35,524 bases of DNA, from contig JACRTY010000013.1 of assembly GCA_014305025.1 (NCBI GenBank), positions 1 through 35,524 on the forward strand, given 5' to 3'. Shown one piece after another: positions 16,936 to 24,189 of the stretch. The stretch's first letter is position 1. Each line of letters starts with the position of its first letter. The notes under the pieces are model-generated. The model saw only the letters and a program-made list of their open reading frames with translations, was not told where the DNA came from and ran no database searches. The position numbers and the translations under genes were made by a program. Origin of the DNA: Candidatus Nyctobacter psychrophilus (GTDB taxonomy: Bacteria > Vulcanimicrobiota > Vulcanimicrobiia > Vulcanimicrobiales > Vulcanimicrobiaceae).

Positions 16936-18711
16936 CTATGCATCACCATCTCGTTCACCCGCCACGGAACTCGTCAGCCCGTACGCCCCTAAGGCGTATT
17001 GTTCTACCATCCGTTGCGTGTTGAAGTATGAACCGTTGAGCGCGATGGCGTTGCGCCGCAAGAGCGTATATGCTTCGGGAGCCCGGTAGTAGAGCGGCAT
17101 GACCACCCCTTCGAGCTTTTCGTAAAGCGCCGCTGCATCGGCGGCGTCGGTTGCATCGGCGTGTCCGTCGCCGATCGCCCAGCCTGTCACGCCTTCGATG
17201 CACCCCTCCACCCACCAGCCGTCGAGCGTGCTGAAACTGGGCACACCGTTGAGCGCGGCCTTCATGCCGCTCGTGCCGGAAGCTTCCAGCGGCACGCGCG
17301 GCGTGTTGAGCCAGGCATCGACGCCCGCGACGATGCGTGCCGCCGTCGCCATCTCGTAGTTCTCGATGTAGACCACGCGTATGCTGTCCTCGAGTGCTCG
17401 GCCCGCTTCGAAGATGCGCCGGATGACCGCCTTGCCGTCCTCGTCGCGCGGATGTGACTTACCGCCGAACACCAACTGCAGCGGTCCTGCGCGCTGCGCA
17501 ATCGCGCGCAGCCAATCCAGGTCGGAAAACACGAGCGCACCGCGTTTGTACCCGGCGGCGCGTCGCGCGAAGCCCAGCGTAAAGTGCGTCGGATCCAGTT
17601 CGGCTCCACTGCTCGCGCGCACGAAGGCACACAATTCCGCCTTCGACTGCGCATGGGCCGCCGCAATGTCGGAGGGCGCAATGCCGACGGCATGCCTGAG
17701 GTAAGCGCTGTCGTCTTGCCAGCCCGGAATGCGCCGGTCAAAGAGGGTCGCCAACGCGGGCGCCGTCCAGCGACCGACGTGCACGCCGTTGGTGATCGCG
17801 CCGATCGTATCGCCGGGAAAAAGCACTCGCGACACCTCGCCGTGGCGCATCGCGACGCCGTTGGTGTAATGCGATCCGCGCAGCGCGAGATACGTCATGT
17901 TGAAGAGGCCGTCGTGGACGGCGCCGAGCGATGCGACGAGCTGCTCGCGTCGTTCTCCCAGCACGTCGCGCACGAGCGCCGCATCGAAGCGATCGTGACC
18001 CGCCGGAACGGGCGTGTGCGTGGTAAAGACGCAGCGGCGGCGCACGGCGGCAACGTCGTCCTGCGACCAGTCTTGCGCGCCACGCTCGTGCAGTCGTCGT
18101 TCGAGCGCAGCCGCCACGAGCAGCGCCGCATGCCCTTCGTTCATGTGGAAGGTTGCGATGCCGTCTTCCAATCCGAGCGCGACGAGTAGGGCGTAACCGC
18201 CATAACCGAGCACCATCTCCTGCGCCAGCCGGTAGCGTTCATCGCCCCCGTACAACGATCCGACGAGCGCGCGCGCCCCATCGTCGTTTTCGGGCAAGTC
18301 GGTGTCGAGCAGCAGCACGGGTACGCACGCGCCGCCGCGCCCGAGCAGCGGATAGCGCCACGCGCCCACGCGTACCGGCCGCCCTTCGATTTCGACGGTT
18401 ACGGCTGCATCGACGCGCTGGAGCGTCGCGCTCGGCTCCCACGAGTCCGGGCGTTCGTGCTGTTGTCCGTGCTCATCGAGTCGCTGCGCGAAGTATCCGT
18501 GCCGGTGCACCATCGTGACGCCGACGAGCGGCATCGCAAGATCGGCAGCCGACCGCAGCATATCCCCCGCCAGTACGCCGAGCCCGCCGCTGTACGTCGG
18601 AAACCAGGATTCAAGGGCGATTTCCATCGAGAAATACGCGACGCGCGGGCTGAGCATCGCCGGCTCCGGGCGCAACGCGGGTCCTACTCGGATCTCGTCA
18701 GCGGACAACAC
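16936..18711 (-). CDS. glgP: Alpha-glucan (glycogen/maltodextrin) phosphorylase
   Basis: A PLP-dependent phosphorylase that releases glucose-1-phosphate from alpha-1,4-glucans in the cytosol. The 591-residue protein begins VAYFSMEIALESWFPTYSGGL, GVLAGD, and later has FHMNEGHAALL and FTTHTPVPAGHD. The PLP-lysine region EASGTSGMKAALNG is near the C-terminus, typical of the short TIGR02094 branch (no long N-terminal regulatory domain). GTG 18711 has no ribosome site. ATG 18657, with GGAG six bases upstream, is a credible alternative that would remove 18 residues. No other glycogen genes are nearby. The gene is intact. Confidence 0.93.
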   Translation of the reverse strand: MLSADEIRVGPALRPEPAMLSPRVAYFSMEIALESWFPTYSGGLGVLAGDMLRSAADLAMPLVGVTMVHRHGYFAQRLDEHGQQHERPDSWEPSATLQRVDAAVTVEIEGRPVRVGAWRYPLLGRGGACVPVLLLDTDLPENDDGARALVGSLYGGDERYRLAQEMVLGYGGYALLVALGLEDGIATFHMNEGHAALLVAAALERRLHERGAQDWSQDDVAAVRRRCVFTTHTPVPAGHDRFDAALVRDVLGERREQLVASLGAVHDGLFNMTYLALRGSHYTNGVAMRHGEVSRVLFPGDTIGAITNGVHVGRWTAPALATLFDRRIPGWQDDSAYLRHAVGIAPSDIAAAHAQSKAELCAFVRASSGAELDPTHFTLGFARRAAGYKRGALVFSDLDWLRAIAQRAGPLQLVFGGKSHPRDEDGKAVIRRIFEAGRALEDSIRVVYIENYEMATAARIVAGVDAWLNTPRVPLEASGTSGMKAALNGVPSFSTLDGWWVEGCIEGVTGWAIGDGHADATDAADAAALYEKLEGVVMPLYYRAPEAYTLLRRNAIALNGSYFNTQRMVEQYALGAYGLTSSVAGERDGDA

Positions 18712-18741
18712 GAGCCCGCTGAAAGCGCACGATGAGATGAA

Positions 18742-19146
18742 TCAAGCGTTCAAGTAGGTGCGTAGCTCGACGGCTTGTTGTGGAAAGGCCGACAGAATCT
18801 GGCGATCCGCAGTGATGAGTCGGCAGCAGAGACTTTGCGCTAAAGACACAAACTCGCAATCGTATGCCGTTAGTGCGCTTGCAACAACGCAGCCGAGCAC
18901 GGTCCCAGTCGGGGGCGCTGATTCGCCGGGTCGCATCAGATCGACGGCGGCTTCGTAGATGGAAAGCGCGGCTTCGAGTGCCAAATCCGCCCGCCGCAGA
19001 TACCCGCCGAGAACGTTTCGGAATTCCGATCGCCACAAGAGTGGAGCGCGCCAGGCCCGGTCGGCGCGCAAGAGCGCGACCGCGCTTTCGCGCAGCGGGT
19101 TCGGAAGGTAAAGGTAGGCAATGATGTTGGTGTCGACGACGATCAA
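18742..19146 (-). CDS. vapC: VapC-type PIN-domain toxin
   Basis: A 134-residue PIN-domain RNase, the likely toxin of a type II module. The acidic residues of the PIN active site are in place: MIVVDTN at the N-terminus, WRSEFRN, YDCEFVSLA and TADRQIL. The start is TTG 19146, whose last two bases overlap the TGA of the antitoxin gene, so toxin translation depends on antitoxin translation. It is intact. It is expected to cleave RNA when the antitoxin is degraded, plausibly by ClpXP or a related protease. Confidence 0.9.
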   Translation of the reverse strand: MIVVDTNIIAYLYLPNPLRESAVALLRADRAWRAPLLWRSEFRNVLGGYLRRADLALEAALSIYEAAVDLMRPGESAPPTGTVLGCVVASALTAYDCEFVSLAQSLCCRLITADRQILSAFPQQAVELRTYLNA

Positions 19147-19385
19147 CGCCGGCCGCGCACCCGAAAAGCAGCGATGTCCTCGGGGCGTGCGACGAAGTTC
19201 ACGGCGCTGGTCAGTTCGTCGCTGCGCTTCAAGAGATCCTCAACATCGAGATCCGGATCGGACGCGCGGGCCAGCAGCGCCACGACTTCACTGTTTAGGC
19301 TGCGGTGATTGCGGCGCGCTCGTTCGCCAAGACGACGGTGAACCTCGGCAGGAAGCTGCTTGATGGTCAAGCTCTTAGATTCCAT
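19143..19385 (-). CDS. vapB: FitA/VapB-like ribbon-helix-helix antitoxin
   Basis: An 80-residue antitoxin. The N-terminus SLTIKQLPAEVHRRLGERA, then NHRSLNSEVVALL, is a classic FitA-type ribbon-helix-helix DNA-binding domain. The C-terminal part (DELTSAVNFVARPED) should wrap the toxin. ATG 19385 has no ribosome site. It lies six bases behind a good -10 element, so the mRNA is probably leaderless and starts at this ATG. The promoter is overlapped by two direct CATAATGG repeats, the likely operator for autorepression. The downstream toxin gene overlaps it. Confidence 0.88.
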   Translation of the reverse strand: MESKSLTIKQLPAEVHRRLGERARRNHRSLNSEVVALLARASDPDLDVEDLLKRSDELTSAVNFVARPEDIAAFRVRGRR

Positions 19386-19421
19386 AATGGCATCATAATG
19401 GAACCGTACGTGGCCCGTCAA
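19383..19421 (-). promoter_or_regulatory. Leaderless promoter and operator repeats of the vapBC module
   Basis: On the minus strand, TTGACG (19421-19416), an 18-base spacer and TATGAT (19397-19392) are followed after six bases by the antitoxin ATG (19385). Transcription should therefore begin at or next to the start codon. CATAATGG occurs twice (19383-19390 and 19394-19401), 11 bases apart, one helical turn, and overlaps the -10 and the start codon. This suits a ribbon-helix-helix repressor. The divergent ATG (19398) lies inside the same element. Confidence 0.7.
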
Positions 19422-19854
19422 GGGGCCATCCGTAAGACTACGGATGCCGCTCGCCCAGTCTATTACGTACTGAACTTCGTCACGCTGGCATTCTGGACGA
19501 TAGTCTTTCAATACTATTTGACGACGCTTGCGCCGCCGCGGGCCCAAATCGCTCAGGAGTTTTCGTCGTTCGGCGGACTCCCGGCGCACATTCCGGCGAA
19601 TATTGCCGGCTTGCGTCTCGACGGCAGCCGCCGCACGCCGCGATCCCGGAACTGGACGCCCATATGCGTATCGTCGGTTGAACGGCGGCTTCGAGCTTTG
19701 TGCGACGTTTGCACTGCCGAACTCGGAGCGTGCGTGGCCGGACTGGCAGCACCCTGCAGGCCATGCCTGTTATCGCTTACCGACTCCAGTGGCTGGAAGC
19801 GGGTTTAGCGCGACGCGATCTTATCAGCGTTACGAGATAGGACGCGTCTTTTGA
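19398..19854 (+). pseudogene. Frameshifted DUF5671-like membrane protein
   Basis: From ATG 19398 the plus strand encodes an N-terminal helix (YYVLNFVTLAFWTIVFQYYL), then IAQEFSSFGGLPAHIP. The characteristic C-terminal block appears in another frame: RDPGTGRPYAYRRLNGGFEL, CATFALPNS, WQHPAGHACYRL. This ending recalls small membrane proteins with the pattern DPxTGxPYxYRxxxxxxYELCATFA. A one-base shift near 19645 separates the parts. The product also looks shorter than I expect for the family. The gene is divergent from vapBC and shares its control region. Confidence 0.5.
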
Positions 19855-19866
19855 ATCGAGTACGGT

Positions 19867-20469
19867 ATGAGCATGTGGGAGCCATTTTCCGAGCCGGCGC
19901 GATCGCTCATCGTCAGCGCGCAACAGATTGCAAAAACGGCTGGTCACGGCTACATCGGCACCGAGCATATCCTCTGTGCACTGGTGCAGAGCGATAGTGA
20001 GGTCGGGCGCTTGGTGGCAGGGGCCGTCGATCGCGCGGCAATTGAGGCAAACTGCACCAATGGTCCCGGGGCCGTCCAAGAGATGGCCTTCAGCCAAGAC
20101 GCGAAGCGCGTAATTGAAATTGCATTCGAAAACGCGCGCCGCCTCGGCGACATGTACATCGGAACCAAGCATCTCGCTCTGGGCATTCTCGACATCACCG
20201 AGCCGTCGTCGCTTTTGCCCGGCACCGACATAGCCGCTTTGCGCACGGCGTTGGATTCTGTCGCGGAGAGTCCGAACATCTCCACAAAAGTGTGGCGGCA
20301 AGTGGCAGGAGACGCTCACTTGCATTCCGTCGCTGCCTCACTTCATCGATCTATCACCAGTTCGCGCGAACTGATGCAAACCGGAACGCGCGTCACGCTC
20401 AGTATTGCACTTCCTGATGAGCCGGAACGTAGCTGGACGTGGCGCCGCGGGGATGAAGGAGCGACGTAG
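19867..20469 (+). CDS. Stand-alone Clp N-domain (double Clp-N repeat) protein
   Basis: A 200-residue protein consisting of the ClpA/ClpC-type N-terminal domain without any AAA+ module. It holds two Clp-N repeats: EPARSLIVSAQQIAKTAGHG with YIGTEHILCAL at about 8-40, and DAKRVIEIAFENARRLGDM with YIGTKHLALGIL at about 78-115. A charged tail ends in SWTWRRGDEGAT. Such domains bind substrates and adaptor proteins, or phosphoarginine in Gram-positive ClpC. Alone, this protein could act as an adaptor or decoy for ClpC, or be an orphaned regulator. ATG 19867 and ATG 19873 are both possible starts. It lies just upstream of a COG1950 membrane protein and surE. Confidence 0.85.
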   Translation: MSMWEPFSEPARSLIVSAQQIAKTAGHGYIGTEHILCALVQSDSEVGRLVAGAVDRAAIEANCTNGPGAVQEMAFSQDAKRVIEIAFENARRLGDMYIGTKHLALGILDITEPSSLLPGTDIAALRTALDSVAESPNISTKVWRQVAGDAHLHSVAASLHRSITSSRELMQTGTRVTLSIALPDEPERSWTWRRGDEGAT

Positions 20470-20477
20470 CGCAGACC

Positions 20478-20843
20478 ATGCGATTCCTTGTCCGTCTCAT
20501 CATCAACGCGCTCGCGCTCGGAGCGGTCGCGTACTTCGTTCCCGGAGTGCGCATCACGGGCATCGAGGGGGCGATCGTTGGCGCGCTCGTGCTCGGAGTC
20601 GTCAACGCCATCTTGCGTCCGATCCTCATCCTGCTGGCGCTCCCGCTCGAAATCATTACGCTCGGTCTCTTCACGTTCGTGATCAACGCCCTGCTGTTCT
20701 GGGTCGTCGGACATCTGGGTCTCGGGCTCATTGTCTCCGGGTTCGGCTCCGCGCTCGTCGGCTCCATCGTGCTCGCCATCGTGTCGTGGTTGCTGTCACT
20801 CGTGTTCGCACCAGCTCCACGCCGTTCGGCGAGACGCTGGTGA
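20478..20843 (+). CDS. COG1950/YvlD-like 'phage holin family' membrane protein
   Basis: A 121-residue integral membrane protein with four hydrophobic helices and the family block GAIVGALVLGVVNAILRPIL, followed by LALPLEIITLGLFTFVINAL. Despite the 'phage holin family' label these proteins are ordinary chromosomal membrane proteins of unknown role. It starts eight bases after the Clp-N gene and ends two bases before the surE ATG, so the three probably form one operon. The gene is intact. Confidence 0.9.
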   Translation: MRFLVRLIINALALGAVAYFVPGVRITGIEGAIVGALVLGVVNAILRPILILLALPLEIITLGLFTFVINALLFWVVGHLGLGLIVSGFGSALVGSIVLAIVSWLLSLVFAPAPRRSARRW

Positions 20844-20845
20844 GC

Positions 20846-21631
20846 ATGGGCCGGCCGAAGATTTTGGTCACCAACGACGACGGTTATGCGAGCGACGGCC
20901 TCGCCGTGCTCGGCGAAGCGTTGCGCGCACTCGGCGACGTGACGGTCGTCGCGCCCGAACACGACAACAGCGGCATCGGGCACCAAATTACGATCAAGGC
21001 GCCCGTGCGCGCGGCCCCCGTCGAGGGACGCGCCGTGCCGACGTACCGCCTTTCCGGAACGCCGGCCGACTGCGTCGTCGTCGGCGCCTTCGATTTATGC
21101 GGCGGCACGCCGGCGCTATTGGTCAGCGGCATCAATCGCGGCGCCAACGTCGGCGACGACCTCAACTATTCGGGCACGGTCGCTGCAGCCGTGGAGGGAA
21201 CCATCATCGGCGTTCCGTCGCTCGCGATTTCGCTCGCCGCCAGTTGGCCCGAACAGGGGCTCGAACATCACTGGAAGACGGCGGCCGACATCGCCGTGCA
21301 GATGGGCCGCGAGATTCTCGCCGACGGCCTTCCGCGACTGACCTTACTCAACGTCAACGTGCCGAATCTCCCGGCGCGCGAACTGCGCGGCATCCGTTGG
21401 GTGCGCCAAGGACGGAAGGGTTACCGCGACCGGCTGGACCGCCGCACCGATCCGCGCGGTGGCGCCTATTACTGGTTGTGGGGCGCCTTTGATCCGGCCG
21501 ACATCGTCGATGGCACCGATCTCGCCGCCGTGCGGGACGGCTACGTCGGCGTCACGCCGCTGTCAATCGACCGCACCAACCACGACGAACTCGGCCGCCG
21601 CTGGCGCGAGCGCAACGCGCGCGTCGGCTAA
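20846..21631 (+). CDS. surE: 5'-nucleotidase / exopolyphosphatase SurE
   Basis: A metal-dependent nucleoside monophosphate phosphatase for stationary-phase survival and nucleotide salvage. The 261-residue protein shows the SurE signature ILVTNDDGYASDGL with Asp11/Asp12, Ser42 in HDNSGIG, and Asn97 in SGINRGANVGDD. All are metal or substrate ligands by family alignment. RLSGTPADCV and the C-terminal region are also standard. ATG 20846 follows the previous stop by two bases; a GTG six bases upstream is possible. The gene is intact and last in its operon, followed by two hairpins. Confidence 0.96.
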   Translation: MGRPKILVTNDDGYASDGLAVLGEALRALGDVTVVAPEHDNSGIGHQITIKAPVRAAPVEGRAVPTYRLSGTPADCVVVGAFDLCGGTPALLVSGINRGANVGDDLNYSGTVAAAVEGTIIGVPSLAISLAASWPEQGLEHHWKTAADIAVQMGREILADGLPRLTLLNVNVPNLPARELRGIRWVRQGRKGYRDRLDRRTDPRGGAYYWLWGAFDPADIVDGTDLAAVRDGYVGVTPLSIDRTNHDELGRRWRERNARVG

Positions 21632-21662
21632 AACGTTGTCGGCACCCGACTCTCCGCCTTGT

Positions 21663-21687
21663 GCATGGTTCGGCCGGCGAACCATGC
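21663..21687. terminator. Hairpin 1 between convergent surE and VOC genes
   Basis: A perfect 10-bp stem GCATGGTTCG (21663-21672) / CGAACCATGC (21678-21687) with loop GCCGG. It has no U tract, but its position between two convergent genes suggests a bidirectional terminator or mRNA-end stabiliser. Confidence 0.5.
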
Positions 21688-21688
21688 G

Positions 21689-21707
21689 GATTCAGCGTCG
21701 CTGAATC
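21689..21707. terminator. Hairpin 2 between convergent surE and VOC genes
   Basis: GATTCAGC (21689-21696), GTC, GCTGAATC (21700-21707): a perfect 8-bp stem with three-base loop, directly after hairpin 1. The pair probably acts together at the 3' ends of surE and the VOC gene. Confidence 0.5.
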
Positions 21708-21718
21708 ATCCCAGCGCC

Positions 21719-22150
21719 TCATTGCGTGGCGTCTCCACGTTCAGCGCGGATCTGTCCTTCCAGGCCGCCGTGGCTGGTTAGAAAGCAGACTTCGAGCCGG
21801 TTACCATCGGGATCGTCGAAAAAGGTCGCGTAGTATCCGCCGTAATCAACGGGCCCGTCGAGATTCGGTGCATCGACGCCCCGTAGCGCGGCCGTAGCTC
21901 GATCGACATGTTCTCGCGTCGGCGCGTGAAACGCAACGCGATTTTGGTTCGGGCGAAACTCCGGATCGACGACAAAACCGAAGAACTCGTCGTTTGCTTT
22001 CCAGTTCACGCGGCGCCATACCGGCTCCAGCTCCCCAAATCCCGCCGTCACAACACGCCGGAATCCAAAGACGTTCAGCAGCGCATCGTAGAACACGAGA
22101 GCGCGGCCTGCGTCGCGGACCCGTAGGTCAATATGGCTGAAGAGCCGCAC
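21719..22150 (-). CDS. VOC-superfamily (glyoxalase/dioxygenase-like) protein
   Basis: A 143-residue vicinal-oxygen-chelate protein from GTG 22150. A first beta-alpha-beta-beta-beta unit opens with FSHIDLRVRDAGRALVFYDAL. A second ends with GGYYATFFDDPDGNRLEVCF, where the His of SHIDLRV and the Glu of RLEVCF are the usual metal ligands. VOC members include glyoxalase I, fosfomycin-resistance enzymes and ring-cleaving dioxygenases; the substrate cannot be assigned. The frame is open to 22198, but GTG 22150 matches the family's usual N-terminus. It is convergent with surE. Confidence 0.85.
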   Translation of the reverse strand: MRLFSHIDLRVRDAGRALVFYDALLNVFGFRRVVTAGFGELEPVWRRVNWKANDEFFGFVVDPEFRPNQNRVAFHAPTREHVDRATAALRGVDAPNLDGPVDYGGYYATFFDDPDGNRLEVCFLTSHGGLEGQIRAERGDATQ

Positions 22151-22169
22151 GCTTGACGTACTCTTCCGC

Positions 22170-22850
22170 CTACGTTCCCGGCTCCGGAGATGGGCCACGT
22201 TCGATCTCGGCCAACGCCTCGAGTTCGGGTAACGCCATGAGGTCCTTCATGCGTCCGGCGGCGCGTTTTGCAAGCGCCAGGCCGGCATAGGAAAGAACCG
22301 CCACCGAATGCTCGGCGATCTGCAGTGCTGTGGACTGTTGCAAGACGCTATCGTACTCCCCCAGACCTTCCACGCGGTTGAGGAGGTCGACGTTTCCCAA
22401 GTCGGTCGCCAGCGGTAGTATCGGCGTTCCGCGCAGGGTGTACTCATCGAGAGGGACGTCGACCGTTGTTCCCTTCGATTCGATGCGCAACTTCGGATTG
22501 AACGGACTCACGGCATCAATCAATCGCTGCATGTTTTCTAACGTGGCTCGATAGCAAATATCGTAATCATTCGTCGTGTAATTCATTCCGCGCGCCGTCA
22601 TTGCGGCACCCTCGACGAGGACGTACTCCACGTCGTTTTCCGCTAGCAGTCGAACGATCCGAATCGGGTCCATCCCGATAAATCTCTTCCGACCGAATGG
22701 CACGTCGCCCTCGCAGTGAAGCCGTTCAAGTCTTTCGGTCGGCGAGCGCGTAAGCGCGTCCGCCGTCATCGAAAGGTCGACCCCGAAAGCAATGGCCCGC
22801 GCAACCGCGCCACCTCGGCGCGCTCGCGCTATTCCCTCAGCGACGTCCAT
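22170..22850 (-). CDS. Nucleotidyltransferase fused to a small N-terminal helical domain
   Basis: A 226-residue protein from ATG 22850. Residues about 61-200 form a nucleotidyltransferase-fold domain: MDPIRIVRLLAENDVEYVLV, then NYTTNDYDICYRAT with the DxD metal pair. The usual GG of the active site is changed to EGAA. Residues about 15-50 (FGVDLSMTADALTRSPTERL) resemble a separate small protein often encoded just upstream of such transferases. It therefore seems to be a fusion of two adjacent genes. A toxin-antitoxin or defence role is plausible for this fold, but unproven. It is divergent from the Yellow-like fragment. Confidence 0.65.
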   Translation of the reverse strand: MDVAEGIARARRGGAVARAIAFGVDLSMTADALTRSPTERLERLHCEGDVPFGRKRFIGMDPIRIVRLLAENDVEYVLVEGAAMTARGMNYTTNDYDICYRATLENMQRLIDAVSPFNPKLRIESKGTTVDVPLDEYTLRGTPILPLATDLGNVDLLNRVEGLGEYDSVLQQSTALQIAEHSVAVLSYAGLALAKRAAGRMKDLMALPELEALAEIERGPSPEPGT

Positions 22851-22906
22851 CAGCGAAGTGTTCTCCGACCGGTCCGGTATTGCTGCGAAGGCGAAAGACG
22901 AACGCA

Positions 22907-23107
22907 ATGCAACTGACGGAAAACGCGATGCAACTGAGCGAAGTCTACCACAACGACGACTTCCAGCTGACCGGGATCAGCGTCTGCCGTGCCGGCCGAT
23001 TCTTCGTCAATTTCCCGCGCTGGTCGGACCGCTACCTCAACGCGGTGATCGAAGTCATGCCCGACGGCACGACGAAACCGTTTCCTGACGAACAGTGGCG
23101 ACACTAA
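22907..23107 (+). pseudogene. N-terminal fragment of a Yellow/major-royal-jelly-like protein
   Basis: A 66-residue frame: DDFQLTGISVCRAGRFFVNF, then PRWSDR and IEVMPDGTTKPFPDEQW. It matches the start of bacterial MRJP/Yellow-type beta-propellers (WQxTGVxVSxxGRxFVNFPRW ... PYPDxxWN), normally about 350 residues. The frame stops right after this block, so it is a truncated gene. The first codons are a tandem 21-base duplication (MQLTENA/MQLSEVY). Signal peptides usual for the family are missing. Confidence 0.65.
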
Positions 23108-23214
23108 AAGCATCGCGCTTCACGCCTGCATCGGCCTAGACCGCGTGTGGGGATCCTCGTATTCGAGCCGGACCGGGTCGAAATAGGTCGCCGGTCTCGT
23201 ACGCCGCCGGAGCC

Positions 23215-23252
23215 TTGACACTTCCCGGGATTTAATATATTCTGTAAATATA
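23215..23252 (+). promoter_or_regulatory. Promoter and dyad operator of the PadR gene
   Basis: TTGACA (23215-23220), 17 bases, then TATTCT (23238-23243) lie nine bases before the PadR ATG, leaving no room for a leader with ribosome site. A perfect dyad TATATT (23236-23241) ctgta AATATA (23247-23252) covers the -10 and touches the start codon. It is a likely PadR autorepression site. Confidence 0.6.
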
Positions 23253-23585
23253 ATGGCCAGGGGCACCTACCTCGGCGAGTTTGAGCACATCGTGTTGCTC
23301 TCCGTTCTGCGGCTTGGCGAGGGCGCGCACGGCGCAATGATCCGCGCGGAGATCGAAGAGGTCACGGGACGATCGCCGGCCATCGGGGCCGTGCATGCCA
23401 CGCTCGAGCGCCTGGAACGAAAACGCCTTATTTCGTCTTGGATGGGGGAGCCCACCGCACAACGCGGCGGAAAAGCGAAGCGCCATTTCAAAATCGAGGC
23501 TGCGGGAACCGCCGCTCTACGAGACACACGCGCGACCATGGAACGTCTACACGCCGGTCTGTCCCTGCGGAACTCGCTCACGTGA
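23253..23585 (+). CDS. PadR-family transcriptional regulator
   Basis: A 110-residue winged-helix protein. ARGTYLGEFEHIVLLSVLRL, then IRAEIEEVTGRSPAIGAVHA and TLERLERKRLISSW, are the PadR helix-turn-helix and wing; the C-terminal helix is short. PadR proteins repress small operons and usually themselves. The gene is preceded by a strong promoter with an overlapping dyad and apparently starts without a leader. Its TGA overlaps the GTG of the next gene (GTGA), a permease-prefix membrane protein, a coupling typical of PadR/ADOP-type pairs. Confidence 0.92.
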   Translation: MARGTYLGEFEHIVLLSVLRLGEGAHGAMIRAEIEEVTGRSPAIGAVHATLERLERKRLISSWMGEPTAQRGGKAKRHFKIEAAGTAALRDTRATMERLHAGLSLRNSLT

Positions 23586-24169
23586 CGCCGCCGCTTGTGG
23601 CGCGAGCGCTCGTCGCGGCCGTCACGCCGCCGCATGACTATGAAAGTGTGGCCGGTGATCTGTACGAGGAATACACTCGGCATGGGCAATGGGAGGGGCG
23701 GTCCCGAGCGGATCGCTGGTATTGGTCGCAAGCGATTCGGTCGATGCCGTCGTTACTGTCGTATTCGAGAGCGCGCCCCTCGTTCGGCGCCACCATCACC
23801 GCCGCCACCGTGATCGCGACCGCGCTAGTCGCGATGTTGCTCGCAAACGAGCTGATCGCCGATGGAATCTACGCTGTGTACCGCACGGTTAGCGGCATCG
23901 GCGCGTGGCCGTTCTTCCTCGCGGGGTGGGCCGATGCAGCGTTCTTCGGTGCAATGATTGCCGCGTTGCTGCGAATGCACGGCGCGCGCATCGTGCTGAT
24001 CGCATCCATCATCTTGGTTGCCGCCATCGCAATCCCCATAGCACTGGGTTTCTCATCACCACTGAGTCCCGCCACATGGCTGTTGCTGCTCGGCGCAATT
24101 CCCTCGATGAACGCCGGCGGCGCCGCATATCAGGTCGCCACGAGGCGATACCGGACGGCGCGCCTCTAA
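23582..24169 (+). CDS. PadR-associated membrane protein with permease-prefix-like domain
   Basis: A 195-residue protein beginning at GTG 23582, overlapping the PadR stop. The N-terminal soluble part (LVARALVAAVTPPHDYESVA, GDLYEEYTRHG, RWYWSQAIRSM) is the short prefix domain found on PadR-linked ADOP permeases. About four transmembrane helices follow from residue 65, without the large MacB/FtsX periplasmic domain. It is thus a prefix domain on a small membrane protein, and may be the sensor or target linked to PadR. The specific role is unknown. Confidence 0.75.
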   Translation: MTPPLVARALVAAVTPPHDYESVAGDLYEEYTRHGQWEGRSRADRWYWSQAIRSMPSLLSYSRARPSFGATITAATVIATALVAMLLANELIADGIYAVYRTVSGIGAWPFFLAGWADAAFFGAMIAALLRMHGARIVLIASIILVAAIAIPIALGFSSPLSPATWLLLLGAIPSMNAGGAAYQVATRRYRTARL

Positions 24170-24189
24170 AAACAAGGAGAACGTTAATC

